The notes below the pieces were generated by a model. That model saw nothing but the letters and a program-made list of their open reading frames with translations, was not told where the DNA came from and did not search any database. The translations under genes and the position numbers were made by a program. A stretch of DNA of 35,010 bases. It comes from a virus. Positions 1-6,275 of this stretch are shown here, one piece after another; position 1 is the stretch's first letter, and the number at the start of each line of letters is the position of its first letter. The stretch is taken from the IMG/VR virus record IMGVR_UViG_3300032268_001377, positions 1 to 35,010 of that record; one strand, written 5' to 3'.

Positions 1-1
1 C

Positions 2-166
2 CTCCGCAACGCCGTGGGTCTCGTGTCGATGTCGGAGGCGACGGTCGAGCGGTGCAAGCACACGGCGACAGATCTGGAAACGTGGGTCAACGAGGTCGAT
101 CTGCTGGAGGCGCAGGCCAACGCCCACCTCTTCGCGATGGTGGCCAGCCGACGGAGGGCTCGGTGA
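2..166 (+). CDS. 3' end of an unknown early phage gene (5' cut by window)
   Basis: An open frame enters from the left edge and ends at TGA 164-166, giving 54 visible residues. The visible part looks helical and amphipathic (…SEATVERCKHTATDLETWV…) and ends in a basic tail, ASRRRAR. Its stop overlaps the next start (TGATG), so it belongs to the same early operon. An internal ATG at 29 could make it a complete 45-residue protein, but the frame is open to the window edge, so a truncated longer gene is more likely. If the phage genome is circular, it could be the end of the operon whose first gene starts at 34846. No family recognised. Confidence 0.5.
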   Translation, partial: LRNAVGLVSMSEATVERCKHTATDLETWVNEVDLLEAQANAHLFAMVASRRRAR

Positions 167-588
167 TGGGCGGCCAACGACTCGACGACGACGCGACGGT
201 AGCCCGCGTCGAGCGCTTGGCGCGCGAGGGCGGACGCACGCCCAACAGCCTCGCTCTGGAGTGCGGCATCGGCCACATGGTGGTGCGTCGCATCCTTCGC
301 GAGGCGGGCATCAGCCTTGCGGGCGGTGGCGAGGGGCGCGAGGTCTCCCGCGGCCACGTCGCTGCGGCGCTGGCCGAGCGCGAGGCGGGGCAACCCCTCG
401 TCACCGAGTCCCTGACGCAGCGGCTCGAGCGCCTCGTCCCTGGGGCCTACGTCCGCAACGACGGCCCGGCGTTTGGTGACGTGTGGGTGGTGTGGCGGAA
501 GTCGGGGCGCGGCGTCTCGAAGCTGGCCACCGGCCACACCGAGCGCGAGGCCGTGGAGAAGGCCATCGCGCTGTGGGGGCGACGATGA
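166..588 (+). CDS. Small HTH-like early phage protein
   Basis: A 140-residue protein of unknown function. The ATG at 166 was chosen because it overlaps the preceding stop (TGATG) and has a good Shine-Dalgarno, GGAGGG, at 153-158. A GTG further upstream (52) would give an arginine/glycine-rich N-terminus that looks non-coding. Residues about 20-50 (…TPNSLALECGIGHMVVRRIL…) have the spacing of a helix-turn-helix, consistent with a DNA-binding role, although no family can be named. The last 50 residues hold a short tryptophan-containing segment (DVWVVWRKSGRG) that may be a small beta domain. The stop overlaps the methyltransferase start by 4 bases (ATGA), implying translational coupling. Confidence 0.7.
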   Translation: MGGQRLDDDATVARVERLAREGGRTPNSLALECGIGHMVVRRILREAGISLAGGGEGREVSRGHVAAALAEREAGQPLVTESLTQRLERLVPGAYVRNDGPAFGDVWVVWRKSGRGVSKLATGHTEREAVEKAIALWGRR

Positions 589-1772
589 GGTACGGCTCCG
601 TGTGCAGCGGCATCGAAGCGGCCTCCGTCGCGTGGGAGTCGCTCGGTTGGTCGCCTGTGTGGTTCGCCGAACTCGCGGCGTGGCCCTCGAAGTTTCTCGC
701 TCAACGCTTCCCTTCGGTACCCAACCATGGCTCTCTCGTCGGACTCGCAGGTCGACTTGCTGGAGATGATTGCCGCATCGACGTCCTCGTCGGAGGCACC
801 CCGTGCCAGGCCTTCTCTGTCTCAGCGCTGCGAGGCGGACTCACTGACGAGCGCGGCAACCTCACGCTCGAGTTTGCGCGACTGGCTGCGGCGCTTCGCC
901 CTCGGTGGCTCGTCTGGGAAAACGTTCCCGGAGTTCTGTCCGACAGCACCAACGCCTTTGGGTGCCTTCTCGGGGCCCTTTCAGAACTCGGGTATGGCCT
1001 CGCATGGCGAGTGCTGGACGCTCAGTTCTTCGGAGTGGCCCAGCGACGCGAGCGTGTCTTCCTTGTCGGACATCTTGGAGCCGCTGCCGCTGCCGGAGCG
1101 GTACTTTTTGAGCCCGAGGGCGTGCGCCGGAATCCTCCGACGCGCGGAGAAGCGCGGGAAGACGTTGCCGGTGCGCTTGGCATTGGCGCTGGCGGCCGTC
1201 GCCGCGATCTTGACGGACAAGGCGCTTACATCCCCGAAATCAGCAAGTGCCTCACGACGAGCGCGAGGCGACTCGACTCCGAAACCGAAACCTTTATCAC
1301 CGCGTCGTTCGACGAAACGCAAGTGACTTCGCCCAAAAATCGGAGTTCGTGCGACCCGTCGACCGCTGCGCTCGTGAAGTCCGGCCGACCGCCCGCCATC
1401 GCCTTCAACGCGCGACAAGACCCCGTGCCCTCCGAGCACGTCGCAGGCTCGCTCGACACGGACGGGACGACGCAGGCCGTCTGTGTGACCGGCGAGGTGA
1501 CGCACGCGCTGCGCAGCGTCGGTGCCGACGCCAGTGAGGACGGCACGGGGCGCGGCACACCCATCACGACAGCCACGGCAACGCGCGTCCGGCGCCTCAC
1601 GCCGCGCGAGTGCGAGCGACTCCAGGGATTCCCGGACGACTGGACGGCCATCGACGGAGCGAAGGACACGCCGCGCTACGCAGCGCTGGGAAACTCGATG
1701 GCCGTGCCGGCAATGCGATGGATCGGCCGCCGAATTGAACTTGTCGACGGGATTCTCCGAGGTGCCGCGTGA
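585..1772 (+). CDS. DNA (cytosine-5-)-methyltransferase
   Basis: A 395-residue C5-cytosine DNA methyltransferase, which transfers a methyl group from S-adenosylmethionine to C5 of cytosine in a short target. The ordered motifs are visible: motif I SVCSGIEAASVAW near residues 5-17; motif IV GGTPCQAFSV at 70-79 with catalytic Cys74; motif VI WENVPG at 111-116; motif VIII QRRERVFLVG at 153-162. After a variable target-recognition region come motif IX LTPRECERLQGFPDDW and motif X GNSMAVP near the C-terminus. ATG 585 is used because it overlaps the upstream stop and places motif I at the N-terminus. No cognate restriction enzyme is adjacent, so protection of phage DNA from host restriction is the likely role. 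Part of the gene (727-1326) is also read in the +1 frame as another protein. Confidence 0.93.
   Translation: MRYGSVCSGIEAASVAWESLGWSPVWFAELAAWPSKFLAQRFPSVPNHGSLVGLAGRLAGDDCRIDVLVGGTPCQAFSVSALRGGLTDERGNLTLEFARLAAALRPRWLVWENVPGVLSDSTNAFGCLLGALSELGYGLAWRVLDAQFFGVAQRRERVFLVGHLGAAAAAGAVLFEPEGVRRNPPTRGEAREDVAGALGIGAGGRRRDLDGQGAYIPEISKCLTTSARRLDSETETFITASFDETQVTSPKNRSSCDPSTAALVKSGRPPAIAFNARQDPVPSEHVAGSLDTDGTTQAVCVTGEVTHALRSVGADASEDGTGRGTPITTATATRVRRLTPRECERLQGFPDDWTAIDGAKDTPRYAALGNSMAVPAMRWIGRRIELVDGILRGAA
727..1326 (+). CDS. Overlapping-frame phage protein inside the cytosine methyltransferase gene
   Basis: A 199-residue open frame lying wholly inside the methyltransferase gene, shifted +1 relative to it. 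It is listed because its sequence matches a recurring family of unnamed phage proteins that I recognise from memory: a serine-rich N-terminus, then SSGKTFPEF, a segment like SGMASHGECWTLSSSEWPSD, SVSSLSDIL, and the signature RYFLSPRACAGILRRAEKRG followed by KTLP. The same DNA in the methyltransferase frame encodes the region after motif VIII (LFEPEGVRRNPPTRGEAR), which is also typical of phage methyltransferases. Both frames therefore appear to be selected. The start is uncertain: ATG 727 has no clear Shine-Dalgarno, and later starts are possible. The family's function is unknown. The basic RRAEKRGK helix suggests nucleic-acid or partner binding, but this is speculation. Confidence 0.72.
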   Translation: MALSSDSQVDLLEMIAASTSSSEAPRARPSLSQRCEADSLTSAATSRSSLRDWLRRFALGGSSGKTFPEFCPTAPTPLGAFSGPFQNSGMASHGECWTLSSSEWPSDASVSSLSDILEPLPLPERYFLSPRACAGILRRAEKRGKTLPVRLALALAAVAAILTDKALTSPKSASASRRARGDSTPKPKPLSPRRSTKRK

Positions 1773-2752
1773 GCGCCTACCGCCAGTCCGACAGCGACCC
1801 GTTGCCCTACGTGCAGGTCGACCGCGCGGTGAAGCCCCGCGCCGCCCTCCTCGCCGGCGCACTCGGCGTCACGACGCAGCACGCCCTCGGCAGCCTCGTG
1901 GAGTGGTGGGACCTCAACGGCGACCCACGCGAGCTCGAGCGCATCGTGGAGGCCACCCCCGACGGCGCAACGCCCGCCGTCGTCGTCACCCGCGAGGACG
2001 CCGCCCTGCGCTTCCGGCTGGCCTCGGGAAAGGACGTCGAGCCCGTCACCCTCGTCCACCTGGGCCTCCTCGAGCCCGTCGGCGATGGCTTCCGGGTGCG
2101 GGGCATGAGTCGCTACTTCGCGCCCGTCGAGGCCCGGATTCGGGCCCGTCAGGCCGCAGCGGCTGGGGGGCGAAAGCGCGCCGCCCAAGCCTCGCGTGGA
2201 GCCAACGGACGGCTTCTGAGCGCTGGTGACGCCGCTGGGGCTCCGGCTGGTGAGTCGGCTGGAGCGGACCAGCCGACTATCCAGCCCGGAACCAGCCGAC
2301 AGCCAGCCGACAGCCAGCCGACAGCCAGCCCTATCGGTCAGCGGTCAGCGGTCAGCGGTCAACTACAGGTAAAAGACTCCGCGCCGCTGTTCGCGTCGCC
2401 CCCGGCGAGGCCGCCGAAGGCCAAGCCGGACAAGCCGACCGACCCACGGCACGCACCCCTCGTCGTCGAACTCGTCGAGGCGTACGCCAGCGCCCGCAAC
2501 GGCGCGCGGTACCCCTTCGGGCCTCGAGACGCCCGCGCGGTGTCGACGCTGCTGGCACAGGCTGCGCCTGACGTCGTGGCGCGTGCGTGGCGGCGCGCGC
2601 TGGCCCACCAGGGCTTCCCGACGGTGGCGACGCTGTCGGAGCTGTCCACGCACCTTGCACACTTCGTGGCCGACGCGGCGCCCGGCCGCGGCCCCGTCCC
2701 GGCCGAGTCGGTGGACTGGACGCAGCAGCAGACGGGGGAGGTGCCGTTGTGA
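1769..2752 (+). CDS. Replication initiation (lambda O-like) protein
   Basis: A 327-residue protein called a replication initiator mainly from context. It directly precedes a DnaC-like loader, its N-terminal half (residues about 1-120: YVQVDRAVKPRAALLAGALG … LVHLGLLEPVGDGFRVRGM) reads like a winged-helix domain of phage replisome organisers, and its gene carries iteron-like repeats. A low-complexity Gln/Pro/Ser/Ala linker (about 170-200) is encoded by those repeats. The C-terminal 100 residues (…HAPLVVELVEAYASARNG…) form a second helical domain that in O-like proteins recruits the helicase loader. GTG 1769 overlaps the methyltransferase stop (GTGA), the usual junction in this operon. Origin binding is inferred and no enzymatic motif is seen. 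Confidence 0.68.
   Translation: MSAYRQSDSDPLPYVQVDRAVKPRAALLAGALGVTTQHALGSLVEWWDLNGDPRELERIVEATPDGATPAVVVTREDAALRFRLASGKDVEPVTLVHLGLLEPVGDGFRVRGMSRYFAPVEARIRARQAAAAGGRKRAAQASRGANGRLLSAGDAAGAPAGESAGADQPTIQPGTSRQPADSQPTASPIGQRSAVSGQLQVKDSAPLFASPPARPPKAKPDKPTDPRHAPLVVELVEAYASARNGARYPFGPRDARAVSTLLAQAAPDVVARAWRRALAHQGFPTVATLSELSTHLAHFVADAAPGRGPVPAESVDWTQQQTGEVPL
2292..2361 (+). repeat. Iteron-like tandem repeats, candidate phage replication origin
   Basis: Two adjacent tandem arrays lie inside the replication gene. The first has three exact copies of CCAGCCGACAG (2292-2302, 2303-2313, 2314-2324) plus a partial CCAGCC. The second has three exact copies of CGGTCAG (2335-2355) plus CGGTCA (2356-2361). 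The core CCAGCCGAC also appears just upstream at about 2269-2277, and in inverted form (GTCGGCTGG) at 2253-2261. A locally A-rich stretch, ACTACAGGTAAAAGAC, follows immediately. Iterons plus an AT-richer segment within the initiator's own gene resemble the lambda ori inside O. Origin function is inferred. Coding simplicity of a Q/P/S/A linker is the alternative explanation. Confidence 0.55.
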
Positions 2753-3516
2753 GTCGCATCGCGCAACTGGAGGCCGACATCGCAGCGCTGGGCCGCCCCA
2801 CCCTGTCGCTCGCGGGCTGGCGGGCCATCATCGAGACGGGGCAGCGGGCGAAGGCCTGGGACGCCGCGCACCCCGTCGAGGCCGCGCGTCACCGGGCGCT
2901 GGTGGCCGAGCTCGAGGCCGAGACGCGGCGGGCCGAGACACAGGAGGCCGAGCGACTGGCGGCCGAGCGTGTCCTGCGCACGTCGGCGGCGAAGCTTGAG
3001 CGCAGCGGCGTGGGGCAACGCGCCCTCGCGGCAGCGGCGGACGCGGAGGACACCGAGGCGCTCACCGCGGTGAAGCGCTGGCTCCAAGACACCTCGAAGA
3101 CGTGGCTGGTGCTGTGCGGGGCGAAGGGCGCCGGCAAGTCCGTCGCGGCGACGTGGGCCGTCCGGGAGGCCATCACCTCGGGCGCCACGGCGGCGTTCCG
3201 GCGCTCGTCCGAGTTGGCGAAGCTGTCCGGCTTCGATGCGGGGGCGGTGGAGTTGGAGACGCTGAAGCGCGTCTTCCTGCTCGTCCTCGACGACGTCGGG
3301 ACGGAGCAACTCAACGACTGGGCGCGGGCGCAGCTCCACGAACTCGTCGACCACCGGCACGAGGCCTACGGGCGAACCATCCTCACCAGCAACCTGCCGT
3401 GGCGCGGGCCGGGTGGGCTTGAGGCGCGACTCGGCGAGCGCATCGCCGACCGCGTGGCGCAGGCGGGGACGGTGGTGCAGGTGTCTGGGCCGTCGCGGCG
3501 AAGGGGGGCGGCATGA
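2749..3516 (+). CDS. DnaC/IstB-like helicase loader ATPase
   Basis: A 255-residue AAA+ ATPase of the DnaC type, expected to load the replicative helicase at the phage origin. Walker A is GAKGAGKS (residues 124-131), Walker B is FLLVLDDVG (176-184), the sensor-1 strand is RTILTSNLP (209-217), and RLGERIADRV (227-236) fits the conserved arginine region near the C-terminus of these loaders. Residues 45-90 are strongly charged and probably coiled coil, replacing the usual helicase-binding N-terminus. GTG 2749 overlaps the stop of the replication gene (GTGA); starting further upstream would add an unrelated-looking sequence. The O-like/loader order matches lambda O/P and similar phages. Only a general DnaC/IstB-like call is possible, with no closer assignment. 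Confidence 0.85.
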   Translation: MSRIAQLEADIAALGRPTLSLAGWRAIIETGQRAKAWDAAHPVEAARHRALVAELEAETRRAETQEAERLAAERVLRTSAAKLERSGVGQRALAAAADAEDTEALTAVKRWLQDTSKTWLVLCGAKGAGKSVAATWAVREAITSGATAAFRRSSELAKLSGFDAGAVELETLKRVFLLVLDDVGTEQLNDWARAQLHELVDHRHEAYGRTILTSNLPWRGPGGLEARLGERIADRVAQAGTVVQVSGPSRRRGAA

Positions 3517-4280
3517 GCGCGTGGCAGGTGATTCACGGCGACTGTCTAGAGGTGCTGCCGACGCTGGGGCAGGTCGACCACGTCATCACCGATCCGCCGT
3601 ACTCGGAGCGCACGCATGCGGGCGCAGCGGCAGCCCCAAGCCACCCTGTGATGCCGTGCGGTTCAAAGCGACGCGGAGCGCTCGGATTCGAGCATCTCAG
3701 TGCTGAAGTACTCAAGGCGACGGCATTGGCCCTCGGCGTCACCTGTAAACGCTGGTGTGTTGTGTTCAGTGATGTGGAGCAAGTCCACTCGTGGGCGGAG
3801 TCGCTCGCCGCAAACGGATTGGAGCACATCCGAGTCGGGTGGTGGGTGAAGCCGAACGGTTCGCCTCAGTTCACAGGAGATCGCCCCGGCTCAGCTGGAG
3901 AGGCTATCGAGATCGCGCACCGCAAGGGTCGCAAACGCTGGAATGGCGGCGGACGTCGAGCGCTTTTCACACACAACACCCCGGCACTGGAAAATTGCCG
4001 CCGTGAGTGGCTTCACACCACACAGAAGCCGCTGCCGCTGATGCTGGAGTTGGTCGAGCTCTTCACCGACCCCGGCGATCTCGTGCTCGACCCATTCTGC
4101 GGCTCCGGCACCACCGGCGTCGCATGCCTTCGCCTCGGGCGGCGCTTCATCGGCGTCGAGAAGGACGCCACCTACGCGGCCGTCGCACGCGAGCGACTGG
4201 AGGCCGAGGCGCGCGGACTGACGCTGCGTGACGCGCGTGCGGGGCAGACGTCCATCTTCGACGTGATGGGGGATCCATGA
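3513..4280 (+). CDS. DNA methyltransferase, N6-adenine or N4-cytosine (beta-class order)
   Basis: A 255-residue SAM-dependent amino-methyltransferase. Catalytic motif IV, DPPY, is at residues 27-30. The SAM-binding motif I, DPFCGSGTTG, is at 193-202, preceded by the HTTQKPLPLM segment (168-177) seen in this family and followed by the acidic strand end FIGVEKD. Motif IV before motif I is the beta-class order. DPPY favours N6-adenine over N4-cytosine but does not settle it. No partner endonuclease lies nearby, so it is an orphan enzyme, probably for evading host restriction or marking phage DNA. The central 3640-3980 stretch is less GC-rich than its neighbours, suggesting separate acquisition. 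ATG 3513 overlaps the upstream stop (ATGA). Confidence 0.9.
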   Translation: MSAWQVIHGDCLEVLPTLGQVDHVITDPPYSERTHAGAAAAPSHPVMPCGSKRRGALGFEHLSAEVLKATALALGVTCKRWCVVFSDVEQVHSWAESLAANGLEHIRVGWWVKPNGSPQFTGDRPGSAGEAIEIAHRKGRKRWNGGGRRALFTHNTPALENCRREWLHTTQKPLPLMLELVELFTDPGDLVLDPFCGSGTTGVACLRLGRRFIGVEKDATYAAVARERLEAEARGLTLRDARAGQTSIFDVMGDP

Positions 4281-4390
4281 CGCCCTACCGACGACACGAG
4301 GCCGAGGAGCGCCGCCGGGACCAGTTCGAGGCGCTGTGCCACACTCTGACGCTGCTGGCGCTGGCGGGACTGGCGTGGTGGCTGTCGTGA
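4277..4390 (+). CDS. 37-residue single-membrane-segment protein
   Basis: A short frame coupled at both ends: its ATG at 4277 overlaps the methyltransferase stop (ATGA), and its own stop overlaps the next GTG. The protein has a charged N-terminus (YRRHEAEERRRDQFEAL) and a hydrophobic C-terminal stretch (TLTLLALAGLAWWLS) that would make one short membrane segment. Function unknown. Its presence is supported by this tight coupling, since removing it would leave a gap in an otherwise gapless operon. Confidence 0.6.
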   Translation: MTPYRRHEAEERRRDQFEALCHTLTLLALAGLAWWLS

Positions 4391-4680
4391 GGGTGCTCGA
4401 GTTGCTTGGGGCCGCGCTGCCCTTCACGGAGACGGCGCGTCGCGAGCGGTGCGCACGCCGCGTCACTGACGCACTCGCGGTGCTGCTGGTGACGCGTGGA
4501 CGCGTGGCGGTGCCAGGGCTCGGTGTCTTCGTGGTGAAGACGCGCAAAACCCGGCGCATCACCAACCCGCAGACGGGCGAGTTGATGACGCTGCCGAAGT
4601 CCGTGGAGGTTCGGTTCCGCGCGGCGAAGTCACTGAAGGACGAGTTGCGCAGCACTGGGTGGGCTGGGAGGTCGCCATGA
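4387..4680 (+). CDS. HU/IHF-like DNA-bending protein
   Basis: A 97-residue protein resembling HU/IHF. Residues 38-88 follow the family pattern: RVAVPGLGVFVV corresponds to the HU strand with VxGFGxF, NPQTGE (60-65) is the diagnostic arm motif with the intercalating proline, and RFRAAKSLKDEL matches the HU ending. The N-terminal helices (ETARRERCARRVTDALAVLL) are divergent, so dimerisation may differ. It could compact phage DNA or assist at the origin or in packaging. The start is GTG 4387, overlapping the preceding stop (GTGA). Confidence 0.8.
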   Translation: MRVLELLGAALPFTETARRERCARRVTDALAVLLVTRGRVAVPGLGVFVVKTRKTRRITNPQTGELMTLPKSVEVRFRAAKSLKDELRSTGWAGRSP

Positions 4681-5012
4681 GTCGCGGGGCGATGCGATGG
4701 GGTGCGCGCGGCGACGCCAACGTGACGGCCATCGTGGAGATGTTCCGAGCGCTGGGGTGCAGCGTCGAGTTTGTCGTCCCCAGGCGAGCGGGTGTGCCGG
4801 ACCTCCTCGTCGGGTGCAGCGGCACCACGCACCTTGTCGAGGTGAAGACGCCGACAGGGAAGCTGCGGGTGACGCAGGTGGAGTGGCAGCAGTCGTGGCG
4901 CGGAGAGCGCCCGATGGTGGTGCGCAGCGTCGATGACGTGCGCGTGGTGGTGGCCGGGTGGCGCAGGCGCGCCGACGGCCGTGGGCTCAACCTTGAAGGA
5001 GGCGAAACATGA
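4677..5012 (+). CDS. VRR-NUC-like PD-(D/E)XK nuclease
   Basis: A 111-residue protein with the compact nuclease core of the VRR-NUC group (PD-(D/E)XK superfamily). The visible pattern is GVPDLLV, with Asp42 in the PD position, then HLVEVKTPTGKL with Glu55 and Lys57 as the ExK pair, followed by Gln67 and a Trp-containing helix (VEWQQSW). These would coordinate metal and cut structured or branched DNA. Single-domain phage VRR-NUC proteins commonly sit in replication regions and may resolve or trim DNA before packaging. ATG 4677 overlaps the HU-like gene stop (ATGA). Confidence 0.83.
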   Translation: MSRGAMRWGARGDANVTAIVEMFRALGCSVEFVVPRRAGVPDLLVGCSGTTHLVEVKTPTGKLRVTQVEWQQSWRGERPMVVRSVDDVRVVVAGWRRRADGRGLNLEGGET

Positions 5013-5218
5013 CGGACGAGGTGACGCAGGCGCAGGAGCGACGCTGGACGCGGCAACTCACCGAGGCGCTGGTGGGCGTCGTGCGTGCGGAGGTGCCGCA
5101 GGACGAGCGCGAGGAGACGCTGCGCGACATGGCGCGGGCGCTGACGGCGGCGGCTGAGGTGGAGCGACGCGGCGGGCCGTACGTCGCGCACGCAGGAAGC
5201 CCGGAGGTGAAGCCATGA
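5009..5218 (+). CDS. Small hypothetical early protein (69 aa)
   Basis: A 69-residue charged, mostly helical protein starting at ATG 5009, overlapping the nuclease stop (ATGA) and preceded by AAGGAGG at 4997-5003, a strong ribosome site. No signal peptide, membrane segment or known motif is visible. The helix DEREETLRDMARALTAAAEV looks amphipathic, suggesting a small oligomerising or partner-binding protein. Reality is supported by the coupled start and Shine-Dalgarno. Confidence 0.65.
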   Translation: MTDEVTQAQERRWTRQLTEALVGVVRAEVPQDEREETLRDMARALTAAAEVERRGGPYVAHAGSPEVKP

Positions 5219-5421
5219 ACGCACGCCCGAAGGAACCGCCTCATGTCGTGCTGGAGTTGTCTCGCGAGGAGGCCGCCGCGCTTCACCGCGCGTTGGGTCG
5301 AGCAGAGGAGCCCGTGCGCGCCGCTGGGAATACCCTCGATGTGAGGAGGTTCGCGACGCTACGCGAGGCGTTGGCCGTGGCGCTGCGCGGCGGCTCGTTC
5401 ACCGAGGAGGTGGAGCCATGA
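5215..5421 (+). CDS. Small hypothetical early protein (68 aa)
   Basis: A 68-residue protein, ATG 5215 overlapping the upstream stop, with GGAGG (5203-5207) in front. The sequence suggests one beta strand (HVVLELSREEAAALHRAL) followed by helices, a pattern seen in many small phage proteins. No family recognised. It is coupled to the next gene (ATGA at 5418). Confidence 0.62.
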   Translation: MNARPKEPPHVVLELSREEAAALHRALGRAEEPVRAAGNTLDVRRFATLREALAVALRGGSFTEEVEP

Positions 5422-5609
5422 CGTCCGACCGACACGGCTACGCCCCATGCGGGCGCTGCGGTACACTGCGGCCGGTAGCGCACCTGGTGACGCTGGTGGA
5501 CGCGCTGTCGCACACTGTCCTCGTGCGCGTCGAGTGCGCGGACGCAGGGTTTTGTAGTCGCGCGGCGGGCGTGGGGAAGGGCGAGATGCCGAAGGAGACG
5601 ACGACGTGA
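5418..5609 (+). CDS. Small cysteine-motif (possible zinc-ribbon) protein
   Basis: A 63-residue protein with CGRCG near the N-terminus (APCGRCGTLRPV) and two more cysteines, at VECADAGFCSR. The C-x2-C … C-x6-C arrangement could bind one zinc ion. It shares a GGAGG-type ribosome site and ATGA coupling with its neighbours. Function unknown; a regulatory or nucleic-acid-binding role is only a guess. Confidence 0.6.
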   Translation: MTSDRHGYAPCGRCGTLRPVAHLVTLVDALSHTVLVRVECADAGFCSRAAGVGKGEMPKETTT

Positions 5610-5851
5610 GCCGCGCTCACATCGAACGCAGCGAGTACGCCGTCGAGGCCGCAAGAGAGCGCGCGAAAGACAAGCTTCGCGTGCTGCAGTTGGTGCTGGT
5701 GCACTGGGCAGAAGGCCTCTCGTCGTCGGTGTCGGCCGAGCGGCTCGAGATGCGCGCGGTGACGGTGCGGAAGTACCGCTCCTTCCTTGGGCTACGCTGG
5801 AACACGCGCGACGTAGGCGCGGGACTGAGACGGGAGTCGAGCGATGTCTGA
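5606..5851 (+). CDS. Small HTH-like protein preceding terminase
   Basis: An 81-residue protein starting with GTG 5606 (overlapping the previous stop, GTGA). Residues about 24-60 (VLQLVLVHWAEGLSSSVSAE … MRAVTVRKYRSFLGL) have the helix-turn-helix feel of sigma-like or Trp-repressor-like small phage proteins, with a basic recognition-like helix VRKYRSF. Its 3' end overlaps the terminase small subunit start by 8 bases. A late-gene regulator is an attractive idea from its position, but no family can be named. Confidence 0.6.
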   Translation: MSRAHIERSEYAVEAARERAKDKLRVLQLVLVHWAEGLSSSVSAERLEMRAVTVRKYRSFLGLRWNTRDVGAGLRRESSDV

Positions 5852-6272
5852 CGAAACAAAAGGCCCAGGTCGCCCGACGGCCATGACGCCTGAAGCCGTT
5901 GACCGCATCTGTCAGGCGCTGTCCGAAGGCAATTATCGCAACGTGGCTGCCGAGTGGGCTGGCGTTAGCCCTCGCGTGATGCGCGAGTGGATGGCCAAAG
6001 GCAGGGCCGAGAAGAAGGGGCCTCACCGAGATTTCCGCCGCCGCGTCTTGGAGGCCGAGAAGCAGGCAGAAATCAGGTGCGTGGGGCTCATCATGAAGGC
6101 CGCCGCCGAAGACGCAAAACACGCGCAGTGGTGGCTTGAGCGCAAGTTCCCTTCGCGATGGGCGCGCAAGGACAGGCCCGAGATGAAGCTAACCCACGAC
6201 GTCAACACGTCCGACGCGTCCGGCCTCGTCGAGATTGTCCGACGCCTCGCGGGCGAGCAGCCAAAGACGTGA
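5844..6272 (+). CDS. Terminase small subunit
   Basis: A 142-residue protein called as the DNA-recognition subunit of the packaging terminase. The N-terminus GRPTAMTPEAVDRICQAL with GNYRNVAAEWAGVSPRVMRE (residues 30-49) is the helix-turn-helix found in many small terminases. It is followed by a charged oligomerisation region (RRRVLEAEKQAEI) and QWWLERKFPSRWARKD, a motif shared by many phage small terminases. The large subunit follows 3 bases after the stop. ATG 5844 lies 8 bases inside the preceding gene. Confidence 0.83.
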   Translation: MSDETKGPGRPTAMTPEAVDRICQALSEGNYRNVAAEWAGVSPRVMREWMAKGRAEKKGPHRDFRRRVLEAEKQAEIRCVGLIMKAAAEDAKHAQWWLERKFPSRWARKDRPEMKLTHDVNTSDASGLVEIVRRLAGEQPKT

Positions 6273-6275
6273 CGC

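Noticed and set aside
6273-6275. cos site between terminase subunits
   Set aside because: Only a 3-base gap and no recognisable cohesive-end or symmetric nick sequence could be seen.
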